Of a stretch of DNA of 64,000 nucleotides, positions 1-12,800 are shown piece by piece; position 1 is the first letter of the stretch, and every line of letters starts with the position of its first letter. The position numbers were made by a program, and so were the translations under genes. The DNA comes from Castanea sativa. Its lineage: Eukaryota > Streptophyta > Magnoliopsida > Fagales > Fagaceae. The stretch lies in the NCBI RefSeq assembly GCF_040712315.1, contig NC_134024.1, positions 4,177,158-4,241,157 on the forward strand, in the 5' to 3' direction. The notes below the pieces were generated by a model. The model saw nothing but the letters and a program-made list of their open reading frames with translations, did no database searches and was not told the origin of the DNA.

Positions 1-2007
1 CTTTTTTGTTCAATAGAAGTAAGGAGGAATGGGAAAGTGCATTAGATAGGCTCAAAGAATTTCCGGTAGAAGAAATGAGCAAAATACTTCAAATAAGTTT
101 TGATGGACTTCATAGAGTGGAACAAGAAATATTTCTACATATGGCATGTTTCTTTAATATGAAAGACAAAGATTATGTAGTAGAAATACTTGATTGTCTT
201 GGTCTTCACCCTAAAATTGGATTAAATGTTCTTATTGAAAAGTCTCTCTTGCAAGAGTATGAAAATAAATTTTGTATGCATGAATTACTGCAAAAAATGG
301 GTCAAGATATAATTCATCGAGAGTATCCTCAAGAACCTAGGAAGTGGAGCAGATTGTGGCGACATAAGGATATTCACAATGTGCTGATGAAAAACATGGT
401 AAGAGATCATTTGGAGAACTTGAGCATATACCTTATCACATTATTTTAAAATTTTCAATTTGAACCATTTTAGTAATCGTATATCTTGCAATTCACCCAT
501 CTCTTTTTCTTTACTAATTAGGAAGCAGAAGCAGTTCAGGGCATAGTCCTTGTACTTCCGAAGATGCATGAATTGGGTGAACTACAAAAATCTGTAGAGG
601 CACATTGGAACCTTGAAGCCTTTTCAAAGTTGCCTAACCTTAAGTTGCTTATAATTCATGGCGTTCACCTTCCACATGGTCCGAAACATCTTCCTAATGA
701 CTTAAGATATCTTGATTGGAGTAGATATCCTTCAAAATCTTTGCCATCAAGTTTCCAACCAAATGAGCTTGTTGAACTTCGCATGTGCGATAGCAAAATT
801 GTTCGACTTTGGAATGGAATAAAGGTAACATTTTTATTTAAATACTCATATACGTTTAGTAAAAATTTATAAATTCTAAGCTTTATGGAACCTAATCTTA
901 CTTTTCTTATTCAATATTTTTTACTCTTAACAGCATTTTGGCAAGCTAAAGTTCATCAAATTGGAAGACTCCTTAGACCTCATTACAACCCCTGACGTCA
1001 CTGGAGTCCCAAATCTTGAGAAATTAGATGTTAAAGGTTGTAAAAATTTGATTGAAATTCACCCATCTATTGTAGTTCATAAAAGGCTTACTCATCTCAA
1101 CCTAGAAGGTTGCCATAACCTTAATACTCTTCCAAGTAAGTTTGAAATGGAGTCTCTTGAGATTCTTATCCTTTCAGGTTGTTCAAAAATCAGGAGAATT
1201 CCAGAATTTATGGGAAATATGATAAGCTTATCAAAACTTCACTTAGATAGAACTGCTATTACAAAACTTCCCTCTTCAATTGCACATTTGACTAATCTTG
1301 CTTCATTGCATTTAAGAGATTGCAAAAATCTTGTATGTCTTCCTAGTATCATTTGTAGCTTCAAGTCGCTTGAAGATGTCAATTTGGCTGGATGCTCGAA
1401 GCTTGATAATCTACCAGAGGACTTGTGGAATCTTGAAAGTCTAGAGGAGCTCGATGTGAGTGGAATAGCTTTAAGAGAGCTTACTTCCTCTATTGTTCTC
1501 TCAAGAAATCTTAAAAGATTATCTTTTCGGGGATGTAAAGAGTCACCGCCTAAACTTTGGAATAAGCTTTTCTCCTTTAATTTAATGCCACGAGGAAGCC
1601 TAAATCCTATGAGCTTGTTATCACCTTCTTTTCCAGGTTTGTGTTATTTAAAGAAATTGGATTTGAGTGATTGTAATCTCCAAACAATCCCAAATGATTT
1701 TGGTTACTTATCCTCTTTAAGTTGTTTAAATCTAAGTGAAAATACTTTTGATTGTCTTCCTGAAAGTATCATTCAATTATCTAAACTGACACATATTTAT
1801 TTGAGGAATTGCACAAGACTTCGTTCATTGCCACAATTTCCATCAAGCACTTGGATGGTTGATGGTTGTAGCTCATTGAAACCATTACCAAATCGATTAA
1901 CACTTGACAAATTTTGCCAACCACGTCTTTTCCTCTTCAATTGCTTCGATTTGGCTGATAATCTAGGTCGGAGTGACATGTTCTTTAGAATGCTATCAGT
2001 AGTTCCT

Positions 2008-2090
<83 letters not shown>

Positions 2091-2926
2091 CAATTCTAAA
2101 TATAATGGTTTGTATGTTTCAGGATATTGACAAGGAATCTATAGAATCTACTTTGGCAGCTATCTTTGGTATTGTTATTCCAGGGAGTGAAATACCGAGG
2201 TGGTTTAGCCATCAAAGTGTGGGGGCTACAGTGAATGCACAAGTAACTCATCTGAACAAAAATGTTTTGTCTAAGTGGATTGGAATGGCTGTGTGTGTTG
2301 TTTTTTCAGGCCGTAATCTTCATCCAAACAATCATGTTTTATCTAACTATCTTTATTTGTCATGTGAGATTCTAGTCAATAAACATGAAGGTGCAACCAT
2401 TTCTGAAATCTTGGGCAAGAAATCTATTCAGATTAAATCAGATCACCTTTGGCTATTCTATTTACCCCCACAAAATTTTAATGAGAATGGGAGAGCATTA
2501 TTGAGTCAAATTGATGAGAATGGATTCATTCAAATAGAGGTTAGATTTGATTGCCCTGTTTTGCAATGCTTGGAGGTTAAGAAATGTGGGTTTCGCCTAG
2601 TATTCGAGCAAGACATTGAAGATATCAGATATATGATGGCTCATTCCAGCAACAACACTTGCATCACTCCTTATGAGGGTTTGGATGTTCATCATGATTT
2701 TGACAATTCAGCAGAAGCTATCAAAATTAAGGGAAGTCATGATAAAGACGACGTGGCAGGACCTAGTAGTGAAGGCAGGTTAGGAAGCTCTTTTGATGTA
2801 CCACTCTCAAAGAAAATTGAAAGATATATAAAGGATGTATGGCTCATGGTAACTTCGATTATATTAACTCTAATTATGGTGACTCTGATTGCAAGGATTG
2901 TAATGAAGGTGGCCAGGGACTGGTAA
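1..2926 (+). CDS. TNL gene A: 5'-truncated TIR-NBS-LRR resistance protein with hydrophobic C-terminal tail
   Basis: The window opens inside the NB-ARC exon, so the TIR, P-loop and kinase-2 are off-window. Exons by GT-AG reading: 1-398, 522-824, 934-2010, 2123-2926; all joins are phase 0. Visible NB-ARC parts are the RNBS-D-like FLHMACFF and an MHD-type motif reading CMHELLQ (Glu for Asp). Exons 2 and 3 hold LRRs with the LxxLxLxxC/N pattern (GCSKI, NLSENTF). The last exon starts the C-JID with [15 protein letters not shown]. The paralogues stop after SKRIER or SKRIQR, but here the frame reads on through KKIERYIKDVW into about 20 hydrophobic residues (TSIILTLIMVTLIARIV), ending VARDW. Family knowledge: an intracellular immune receptor. 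Inference: the tail may anchor it to a membrane. An alternative is that the stop-proximal GTAAG is a splice donor, giving a different C-terminus. Confidence 0.88.
2011..2122 (+). repeat. Intron 4 of gene A with (CT)n(AT)n microsatellite at the donor
   Basis: The 112-nt intron begins GTCTCT, and the CT tract (about 2013-2074) starts at the donor itself. It is followed by an AT tract to about 2090 and the acceptor TTTCAG at 2122. Its length is not a multiple of three, so retention reads Ser-Leu repeats and then a stop (frame ends at 2130), removing the C-JID. Confidence 0.85.
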
Positions 2927-3289
2927 GTCATCATTACGTTGACTCTGTAGCTTCCTATAGCTCATATATACATGCTTTTTTTTTCACCAATTTTAACTTT
3001 AGAATTTAAGTTTAGTGAATCCCTTGATACATAGACTCTGGAGCTTCCTATTAGGCCTGTGGCACCCTTGATTTTTTTTTCTTTTCACAGAAAGTTGGCC
3101 ATGATACAAAGGAGTCTTCCTTGTCCACAAGATTTTTTACAGGACATCCATATTATGAGACACTTTCTTTGTTACACATCCCCAGATTGCTTGTTTGACA
3201 TCCAGAGTAAGCTTAGTCTGGTTGAGATTGAAAATGAATATAGGCTAATTTGGATTACTGAGAGAATTGCAAAATATTCTTGTGCAGGT
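2927..3289 (+). other. 3' noncoding region of gene A
   Basis: Sequence conserved after each TNL of the array. It holds a GTAAGTCAT donor-like site at 2923-2931, an acceptor-like run ending CACAG at about 3089, and another ending GTGCAG near 3286, suggesting 3'UTR introns. A short open frame (3059-3334) crosses these sites and is not conserved as a protein, so I do not call it a gene. Confidence 0.5.
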
Positions 3290-3960
3290 GCATGGAACTA
3301 TGTAAGGAAGAAATGCCCCAATATTAAATGGTGAATATCATCATCTGGTGTCCCAAAGTAATTCTAAAGCATGTGTTTATGGGTTGACTAAGGCTTCACA
3401 ACAGAGTGTCCACAAAAGATTGAATGTGTAGTGATGATGTGCTAATCTGGATACTCAGTGCGTTCTTTGTAAAAAGAAAATTAAAAGTAGGGACCATTTA
3501 TTTTGTGATTGTTGTTTCTCGATGAAGATATGAACCATAATGAGCTGGTGCTCAATAAAAAAACCCAAAGTTCCATTGGCTTGAGATTATGCTCTATGAT
3601 GAGGAATCCATTATGTCTATACGGGCATTGTGGTCTATTGTGGATCACATTTGGCTTCAGAGGAATGCTAGTATTCATCAAAGAAGACTACTTTCTGAAG
3701 AGGCTATGGTCAAAATGATTGGGTGAGAAGTGAAGAACAGAGTTGAATGTGGCAGTTACTACAATACTATTTAGAACAGGGGTATTGATACTTAGAATAG
3801 AAGCTGTTAATGGTCATTGTCTCCATTAACTAACAATGTTGGATTTTTCACTTTGTAATGTTTATGGTGTAGGCTGTTTCTGTATTGGTGTTTTATTCTT
3901 TGGTGGTGCTTTAGACCAATCGGTTTCTACTTAAATGAATTGCTCATTCATCCAATTTAC
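3290..3960 (+). pseudogene. LINE reverse-transcriptase zinc-binding (zf-RVT) relic, 3' of gene A
   Basis: A frameshifted reading gives plant LINE C-terminal motifs: FPKVIPKH-like sequence, then CVLCKKKIKSRDHLFCDC at about 3459-3515 (a C-x2-C and H-x3-C zinc-binding pattern), and further on WITFGFRGMLVFIKED, a decayed WLQRNASIHQ-type segment. The block ends in GAATTGCTCATTCATCC near 3955, as LINE 3' ends in plants often do. Similar blocks follow genes B, C, D and E. It is sense-oriented and likely lies in the 3'UTR. Domain assignment is from memory of the zf-RVT family. Confidence 0.6.
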
Positions 3961-4849
3961 AAGTTGTTTGATTAACTAATACTTTTTTTATATAGTAAAC
4001 ACAACAATCAAATATTTTTTGCCCTTTAGAAATCTATGTTAATAATTATTGATTGAGTTATAGTTGAAATCATATTATTTGAGAAAATTAGATAAAATGA
4101 TATTCTTTAATGAACTCATAAAAACTAGATTTATATTAGCTTTTTATAGTTACAAATTCTATATAGTTATTACAATTAAAATGGAATATTTATAATAAAC
4201 TTAGTATACAATCTAATATGAAGTCTATATAAGAATATTATACACACACTTAACTTAAATTTCATACTTGTGAGTTTGTTCACAAATACATAATTATGAA
4301 CTCATTTGCTAAATAAACAAACTTAAACAAAACTATTTATGAGTTAAGCTTGAACTATTCATAAACTATTGGGGTCTGCTTTCTTGTATGAGACTGAATG
4401 AATGTGCCCAAGCGTTAAAAAGGAGAGAGAGAGAGTAATAAAAACACTGCCTAGGCATCGAGTCTGCAGTTAGGCTGATGGTGAATATTCAATTCGTTAC
4501 TCAATAAAACATAAGTCTTATTGAGTTATTTGATAAGACTCCACCCACAAAGAAAAACAAAACCGATCCTATTACCTTAAAAAAAAAAAAAAAAACGCAA
4601 GATCTAAAAGACAAAACTGCCCACGGCCCCAGCCAAAGATAAGACATAAGAGTCATAAGACTAAAGACTCCCCGTTTACCCACAGCCACAAGTCTTATAC
4701 TCTTATTAGATAAGAGTATAAGACTATAAGCCACCCACAGCCACAAGCCAAAGATAAGACAAGTCTTATTTCATATAAAAAAAAGACAAGTCTTATTTAT
4801 ACAAAATGCTTTTTCCACACCAGCACTACACCCACGCCAAAGTTTAAAG
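3961..4849. other. Intergenic spacer A-B, AT-rich
   Basis: No gene seen. It contains an A-rich run at about 4578-4594 and sequence also found at 42500-43300 and 44900-45200 (for example the text around CATAAACTATTGGGG at 4368), so it is part of the duplicated upstream unit of the array. The open frames here are low-complexity. Confidence 0.5.
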
Positions 4850-5301
4850 TGAGTTAAGTCAGGTTTAAATGATTTCTAGACTGGACTAAAAACGAGCTTG
4901 AAAAAAGAAAAAAGAAAAAAGAAAAAAAAGAGTTACTATTAAGGGAAGATTCTCTCTCTAGTTCTCACGCACAACACGCTGTAACTTCCTTTACTTAAAC
5001 CAGCAATTACTACATAAATATAAGAGCTTCACCGACAATACAATTATTACTGCTATTCTCCAAAATCTGTAAGTTCTCACTTTTTATTTTTTTATGAGTA
5101 TCTGTAAGTCATCACTTGTTACGTTGAATCTTCTCTTTTATTTCCTCTCTTTAGTTTTACTCTTTAATTTCTATATCGTTTCCTTCTACCCCTTATTTGT
5201 TTATTTATTTTTATTTGAAATCTAATTGAATGAAATTTTGATGAGTATCTATAATTTTGTATTGTGATTCAAGGTTTACTTGTAAGTTTAGATTGGCTTT
5301 C
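4850..5301 (+). promoter_or_regulatory. Promoter and 5'UTR of gene B
   Basis: Paralogous to the modules at 20330, 44680, 51330 and 54480. It has a short CT tract near 4950, then a conserved leader (AAACCAGCAATTACT, AGAGCTTCACCGACAATAC) ending CAAAATCT|GTAAGTTC near 5070, a consensus donor. A likely 5'UTR intron runs to an acceptor-like TTCAAG about 30 bases before the ATG at 5302. The leader is inferred from conservation, not from transcripts. Confidence 0.5.
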
Positions 5302-6833
5302 ATGGATGTGAAAAACTCATCTTCTTCCTCTTCTTCTAGTCGTAAGTGGAAATACGATGTCTTTTTAAGTTTTAGAGGTGAGGATACTCGCAAGAATTTT
5401 ACAGATCATCTATACGCTACCTTAAAACAAAAAGGTGTTTTCACATTCAGGGATGATAGAAATCTCGAGAGAGGAGAACCTATTTCACACGAGCTTTTAA
5501 AAGCAATAGAAGAATCAATGTTTGCTATTGTCATTCTCTCAAAAAACTATGCATCCTCAACATGGTGTTTGGATGAACTCATGAAGATCATGGAATGTAA
5601 AAAAGAGATGGGGCAAACAATCTTACCTATTTTTTATGATGTGGATCCATCCGAGGTGCGAAAACAAACAGGAACATATGCACAAGCATTTGACGAACAT
5701 GAAAAATGTTTCAAAGAGAATATGGATAAAGTTCACATGTGGAGAGCTACTTTGAGAGAAGTGGCCAATCTCTCTGGATTTTCTTTACAAGATAGGTAAT
5801 TTGTTCTAATGTTATTATTTCCATTTGTATATAACTATGTATTAAATAATTGTCTTCATTGACATGCGGGATATATTTGTATCCCATTTTTAGGATGTCG
5901 TTTTAATGCATTTGACATGACAACAAATGATCTCTACTTTTGGTTGGGTACTAATCCCTTTGACATGTATACTTGGTATACCATATAAATGATAGCAATT
6001 GATATAACACTATAAGGGTAGTTCTTTTAGATGTAAGATAATCTTGACACGTATAACCCTAAGTCTTTAATTATATCACATTACTATCTTATGTGAGATT
6101 ACCATTTTTACACTAAAATTTTATCTCCTTACTTTTCCACTTTTCAATATGAAATTCATTTTGAATTTATGATTTACAACAAATTTTCACTTTAGACTCA
6201 AAGAGTTCTAGAAAGAGGAGAATCCTATTCCACCAATTTGAAGTGGATTTAAAAATACTCTTCTATCTTAGCCAAGCCCAACAAATTGTTCTAAATTTTT
6301 ATTTCAGGATTCAACTCACATTTCAAAAAAAAAAAAAAAAAACTATTTTGGACTTGTATTTCTCTTTCATAAGTTTTTAAAGGTTACACTTTTATAATCA
6401 TAATGCATGGGACATCCATTTCATTAATGATAATAATAATAACTAGCCTCATCACATGCGCTCTGCACGTGATAACGCTCTTTTTTTATTTTTATTTTGA
6501 GTTTAATATAATTTTTCAATTTGAATTTATCGATTGTTAGTGAGATTACATATGAATGAAATTTAAGAAATTAAAATTTAAGATTTGAAAATAAGTGAAC
6601 TGCTAGGTTTAGTGTGTGCTAGTTTTTAGGAAAAAATGTATCAAACGTGTGTGAGATATATTTAAATAGAGTGTGCTAATTTTTAGTAAAAAATATCTTT
6701 GGTAGTTTTTTTTTTTTTTTTTGAATTTTGTTGAATTACAATTTTAACCCGATTTTATTATTATTTAAGAATAAGGATTATCTAAATAGATTGAGGATAT
6801 TTTTGACATTCTCTAATTAGATTGAGGATTATC

Positions 6834-6864
<31 letters not shown>

Positions 6865-9800
6865 TACTGATGTGGTATGTGACACGGATGAACTATCAAT
6901 TATAAATAAAGAAATAAAGATAATTGTTCCGCAGAACCTTGTTTAGGAGTTTCATATCCATAATTGCAATAATTGAAAATGAAAGTTAGGTGCTTAAACT
7001 AGAGAAAAGAAAGATTAATTATTGTACACATTTTTAATGTCTGTTTGAGAACAACTTATCTAGCTTTTTGCTGAAAATGTGCTACAGTATACTTGTACCT
7101 TGAAAAAATTTGAAAAAGTGAGAAAAAGCGGGAAAAAGTGAAGTTTTAAAAAGCTATACATAATAACTAAAAGCTGGAGTTGATGCCAAATAGGCTCTTA
7201 AAATAATCAAAATCACATATAGAATTTCTTGAAAATTTATAGGTAATCTTAAGTAGTTAAATTATTTGTTTACATTTCTTATATTTAGATTTCTCTTTAT
7301 AAGTTCTTATGTTGATGAATACATATATTGATTTTTTATAATATATTTTAATTAATACTATGCTTTAAAGGAAATTACAATTTATGATTAAGTTATATTT
7401 TTTATGTGCAATTTTTTTTTGTTTATGTTTTAATTCGTTTACTTTTTATAACAAAGATGTTAAGATTTTAATTTATTTTAATACTAATTTTAATTGAAAA
7501 CTTTGAATCAATATTCTGGCAAACTATGTCTTTTATTCTTACCCCGAAACTAAAATCTTGACTCCACATCTACTTAATAGAATTATTTATATATATTACT
7601 ACATTCTTAGTCATTTGTGTTAAGAATATAAAGTGAGAGAGAAAGACTGAATAGTCTGTATATTCAGTGTAAATAATAATGTACAATAGATAGCCTTATA
7701 TAGACTAGGTATGTGTGCAGTGCAAGTAATATGAGTGAACTACAAGTACAGTATACTAGGATAAGCCCAATGGGCTAATCTAGTCTAAGCTATATACTAA
7801 CATCCCCCCTCAAACTCGAGGTGGCAAGGAGGAAGCCAATTGAAGTTTGGATATAAGATCTCGAAGATGACTAGGTAAGTGAGTCTTGGTGAAGATATCA
7901 GCAAGATGGTCAATAGAGGAGATGGTAAAAAACTTAAGATTACCTTTCTTGAGATGCTAGCAAGTGATGTGGCAGTCGATCTTAATGTGTTGGTATGTTC
8001 ATGGAAGACATCATTATGAGTAATGTAGATAGCACTATGATTGTCACAATAAAGAGGAGTGACAGTGGGCTGTGGAGCATCCATGTCAGCCAAGAGCTAG
8101 TGAAGCCAGACAAGCTCGCAGGTAGTGTCAGCAAGGGCACGATATTCAACCTCAATACTGGAACAGGAAACCACATCCTGCTTCTTGCTACGCCACTAGA
8201 CAAGAGAAGTACCCAACAGGAAACAGAAACTTGTGATAGAGCATCGATCAGTCGAATCATCTGCCTGGTCCACATCTAAATAAGCATGAAGCTCGAGAAA
8301 AGACCGAAATGAGTAGTGGAGACCATGATAAAGTGTGCCCTTGACATATCGAAGAATCCGAAGAATGGCAGAATAGTGGACAGAAAAAGGGGCATCCATG
8401 AACTTACTAACCATACCCACGACATGTGAAATATTTGGACGAGTAACAGTGAGATAGATCAGACTACCAACCAACTAACGATAACGAGTAGCATCGGATA
8501 TAGATTCACCATCCAAGAGTGTGAGCTTTGCATTGTATTTCAAAGGAGTGGAAACATTCTTGTTGTTGGTGATATTGGCTTTGGAGAAAAGATCAAAAGC
8601 ATATTTAGCTTGGGAAAGATAGTATCCATTAGAGGATGAGGTAACCTCAAGCCTAAGAAAATAGCTGAGAGTGCCTAGATATTTCATCTCAAAATGCTGA
8701 CTAAGGAAGTACTGAAAAGAGCGGATACCTACAGAATCATCTCCAATAATAATCATATCATTAACATAAAGAAGAATAAGAATGATACCAGCAGAGGGGA
8801 CAAAGAGAGCAGTGTCATGAGGATTCAAAGTGAAACCCTGCTTAGTAACAACTGAGCTAAACTTTTCAAACCAAGCTCGAAGAGCCTGCTTAAGGCCATA
8901 AAGAGCATGGCGAAAGTAACAAACTTGACTACCTGAGTGTGGATAGCTAAGGGGTGGTTGCATGTACACTTCTTGGAGGTCTCCATTGAGGAAAACATTC
9001 TTCACATGCATTTGATAAAGAGGCCAACAGCGAACAGCAACCACATCAATGAGACATTTGACAGATGTAAGGCGAGCAACAGGAGCAAATTTTTCCTCAT
9101 AGTCAATGCCATACTCCTGAGTAAAGCCCTTAGCAACTAGGCGAGCCTTATACCGTTCAACAAATCCATCAGCCTTGGTCTTGATCTTGTAAACCCACCT
9201 ACAACCTATTACAGACTGGCCAAGAGGCAAATCAACCATATCCTAAATGTCGTTCTTATAAAAGACATCTAGTTCTTCTTTCATAGCTTGCTATTAAAGA
9301 GGGTCAGTATGGGCCTCACGATAGGTGTGAGGTTCATAGAGGGTGGCAAGAGCAAAAGAGTAGTGATAATCAGTGAGATAAGTGGGAGTAATGCTTACCC
9401 GAGTGGAATGACGAAGTTTAGGATCAACCAGAGACTCAAGAGAGGGTGGTGCCATAAGATCCAAGATAGGCGGGTCATATGCCGGGACAGAACCGGAGAT
9501 GAGTCGTCTAGAGAGGCAACCGATGTCAAAGAATCCTCCACAAGTTCAGGATAGAGAAGGAGGAAAAAGATCAGTAAAAATGGGAGACTCTAAGGAAGAG
9601 GTCGCAGGAAACTGCTAAAGAATTGTGAAAGGACGATGTTCCCAAAATTCAACATGACGGGGACACGAAGGCGATGAGAAATGGGATCATAGCAGCCAAA
9701 CCCCTTTTGAGATACACCATAATCAAGGAAACAATAGAGACGAGCACAAGGCTGGAGCTTTGTTAGTTCGTGAGGAGGAAGAGAGACAAAGCAAGCACAA

Positions 9801-12800
9801 CCAAAAACCCGAAGAGATGAGTAGTTAGGAGTTTGACCATAGAGAAGCTCGAATGGTGATTTGTTTTGTGTAGTTAATGAAGGAATACAATTAATAGTGT
9901 ACACGGCAGTAAGTGCGATCTCACCCCAAAAGCGCTTAGGAAGAGAGGCAGAAATAAGAAGGGTGCAGACAACATCAAGAATGTGATGGTGTTTTCGGTC
10001 TGCATGACCATTTTTTGAAAGGTGTAAGGACCAGACCGCTGAGGAAGGGTACCATGACTGTCTAAAAAGGATAGGAAAGATTTATCATTACATTCTTGAG
10101 CATTATCTGATCGAAAGACTTTGATAGTGTGATTGAACTATGTTTCAATCATTTTATGAAATATTTGGTAAATAGACACAAGTTCAAACCTATGATAGGA
10201 AGACCCTAAATATCAGAATGTATAATATCAAAAGGTGCAGAGGAAAAGGAGTCACTATTATTAAAGGGCAATTTTGTTTGTTTGCCAAAATGACAAGAAG
10301 TACAATCAAAATTTTGAAACTGAACTGAACCTAAATGACCTTAAGAAGCTAACAACTGAAGACGAGATAAGGATGGATGACCAAGACAAGCATGCCATAG
10401 ATCAGGTGAGGGGGTGGCAGTGGTAGCAACTACAGAAACAACTTGTGAAGGAATCTTCAAGTCATGAACCTCAAACATGCGACCAACCTTACAGCCTGTC
10501 CCAAGCACTTGACCAGTCCGGGGATCCTGCATATGCACACCATGATTAGAAAAATAGAAGATCTATGCCTAATTCACAAAGTTGACCAACAGAAAGCAAA
10601 TTAAGGGATAATTTTGGGATATGAAAAGTGTCACTAAGGGATAAACAAGGAAAAGAGATTGTTCCTTTATGACTAACAGGCACAGGAGTTCCATCAGCAG
10701 TGTAAATGGTGATTGGATGTTCTAAAGGTGTCTTATCAAAAAATTGGGATTCATCAGGAGTCATATGGTTGCAACATACAGTATCAAAAAAATCAAGGTT
10801 GTTTACCTAAGGTGACAGAAAGGGCAGTGGAAGTGCAGGATAAAACTAGTTGAACTACTGCCTCAATATCAGCCGTAGTAAGTGAGGAAGCCAAAGATGG
10901 ACCTATAGGAACCGATGGATCTTAAGGACATACAACAGCTGCCTAAGGAAGAGAAGCTTTATTCTGCTCTTGCATAAATTTCTGCAGTTTGCGACAAACT
11001 AAGATGTCATGGCCTTTGGCACGGCAAAACTCGCAGCGAATACCTTTGGAAGACTGAGAGGTGGGATGCCCAGAGTTTATTTGTGGAGGAGCAGTGAATG
11101 CAGCAATGAGAGGCTGTGGAGATGGTGTAGTCAATACATGATCAGATGATGACATGTGATGAGTAAGCCGACGGTTCTCCTTAGAAATGAGCTCCTTGAC
11201 TGCAGCATCAAGAGAAGGAATAGGAAACCGGCTAAGCAGAGAAGTCTTAGTAGGCTCAAAATCCTCACGTAAACCCATCATGAAGTGCATAAATTTATGG
11301 CGATCCTGATATTTGACAAAGAGTTTAATGTCCTTAGAACACACTAGTGGAGGATCTGCAGCAGAGAGTTATTCCCACATAGTAGAAGTTTGAGAATAAA
11401 AATCAGAAATAGACTGACCTGTCTCTTGGCGCATTTGATAAACCTTTGATTCAATCTGGAACTCCAACCTTGAATCATTAGTACAATTATAGCGATCGGC
11501 CAAAAATTTTCAAGCAATCTTAGCAATCTCAAGACAAGGAAGAAGATTATGAATGGAGGGAATAGAGGTATTGATAAACCAAGATAAGATCTTACTCTGA
11601 ATACTCTCCCATTTCTCTAGGCGTTCTTCATCATTATTTGCTGTAACCACAGTCTTGGAGGCATCTTCAGCAGTTGTGACTTTAGATTTAGGGTTTGGTA
11701 TTGGCTTAGGAATTGAACCAGTCACATATCTCCATAGTTTATGACCCTTGAGAAAGACAATCATATTCTGAGACCATGCATGATAGCTAGTAGAACCATC
11801 CAACATAATGGTTATCGGACGAATGATATCTCGTTTGTTTTGTTAAGCCATAATGAAGAAAATGACCAAAAAGTGGGATTTAGAGACTTTAAATGAAGAA
11901 AAGGAGCCCAAAATTGGAACCTACGCAAAAAAAAATTGAGCAAGACAGGCCCTATTGAAAATTTTTTACTTTGGCCAAAAAGTAAACGGTCAACAGTGTT
12001 GGTTAACGGTCAACTGCTGATGTGTGCTAACGTAGGCGGATAACGCAAGGTGCTGACATAATCCGGTGATGCAGATGCTAACCTGTGCAGGATGCCGTCA
12101 ACCTAGGGCTGATGTGGATAGACACTGATAGTGTTAGCAGCGTAGAGGCACGTGGTGGCACGTGTGAATTGTTGGTGGCGTGTGGTGGCGTGTGGAGCGC
12201 GTGTTTGACAGTCAAAAGCTTCAGGCAGCACGTGTGGGCGCGTGTCAGGTCTTTTCTGGCTGTTCTTGGTTGGGTTTTGCTTAGGATTGGCTGTTCTATT
12301 ACGCTATTCCTTTGCTTTGGCAGTTGGATAAACAGAACGATGAGATTCGAGAGTTACAGGGACTGTGGATGTGACGGCGGTAACTTGCTCTGACAGTGGC
12401 TACTAGATGAAGGCAAGAGCAGCAGAAGAGCGCCAAAGATGACCACAGGAACTAGAATGTCAGAGCAATGGCTTTGATATTATGTTAAGAATATAAAGTG
12501 AGAGAGAAAGACTGAATAGTCTGTATATTCTATTTAGATAATAATGTACAATAAAGAGCCTTATATAGGCTACGTATGTGTGTAGTAGAAGTAATATGAG
12601 TAAACAATAAGTACAATATACAGGGCTAAGCCCAATGGGCTAATCTAGTCTAAGCTATACACTAACAATTTGGATTTTGGAATTACTATTCTTGTGTTTG
12701 CATTTACTTAGTTTTCTTCTTTTCAATGTGAGATTTGCAAGAATTTGAGGGTAATTTACAGTGACACTGAACACTAAATATATGCCTTCTTTTGGGAGGT

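Larger units (their letters stand above)
7618..12667 (-). mobile_element. Degenerate Ty1/copia LTR retrotransposon in intron 1 of gene B, antisense
   Basis: About 5.05 kb with 185-bp direct LTRs (TG...CA) and a perfect 5-bp target duplication ATTTG at 7613-7617 and 12668-12672. Minus orientation follows from the purine-rich PPT (TTTGAGGGGGGA on the minus strand) next to the left LTR and a tRNA-Met-type primer site (minus strand TATCAAAGCCATTG) inside the right LTR. Gag, protease, integrase, RT and RNase H pieces follow in copia order, broken by stops and shifts. The LTRs differ at about 19 of 185 positions by eye, so it is an old copy. The empty site is preserved in gene C (TGATTTGGATTTTGG near 25611). 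Confidence 0.93.

Noticed and set aside
2011..2122. Ser-Leu repeat peptide as a genuine protein domain of gene A
   Set aside because: It is the translation of the CT microsatellite of intron 4. Clean GT-AG junctions and frame continuity support an intron. Only in gene D is a translated form possible.
3059..3334. 91-codon open frame after gene A
   Set aside because: It spans apparent 3'UTR introns and runs into the LINE relic; the frame is not conserved after the other genes.
12085..12393. Plus-strand 102-codon open frame next to the right LTR
   Set aside because: It lies in the untranslated leader of the minus-strand copia element and has no family signature.
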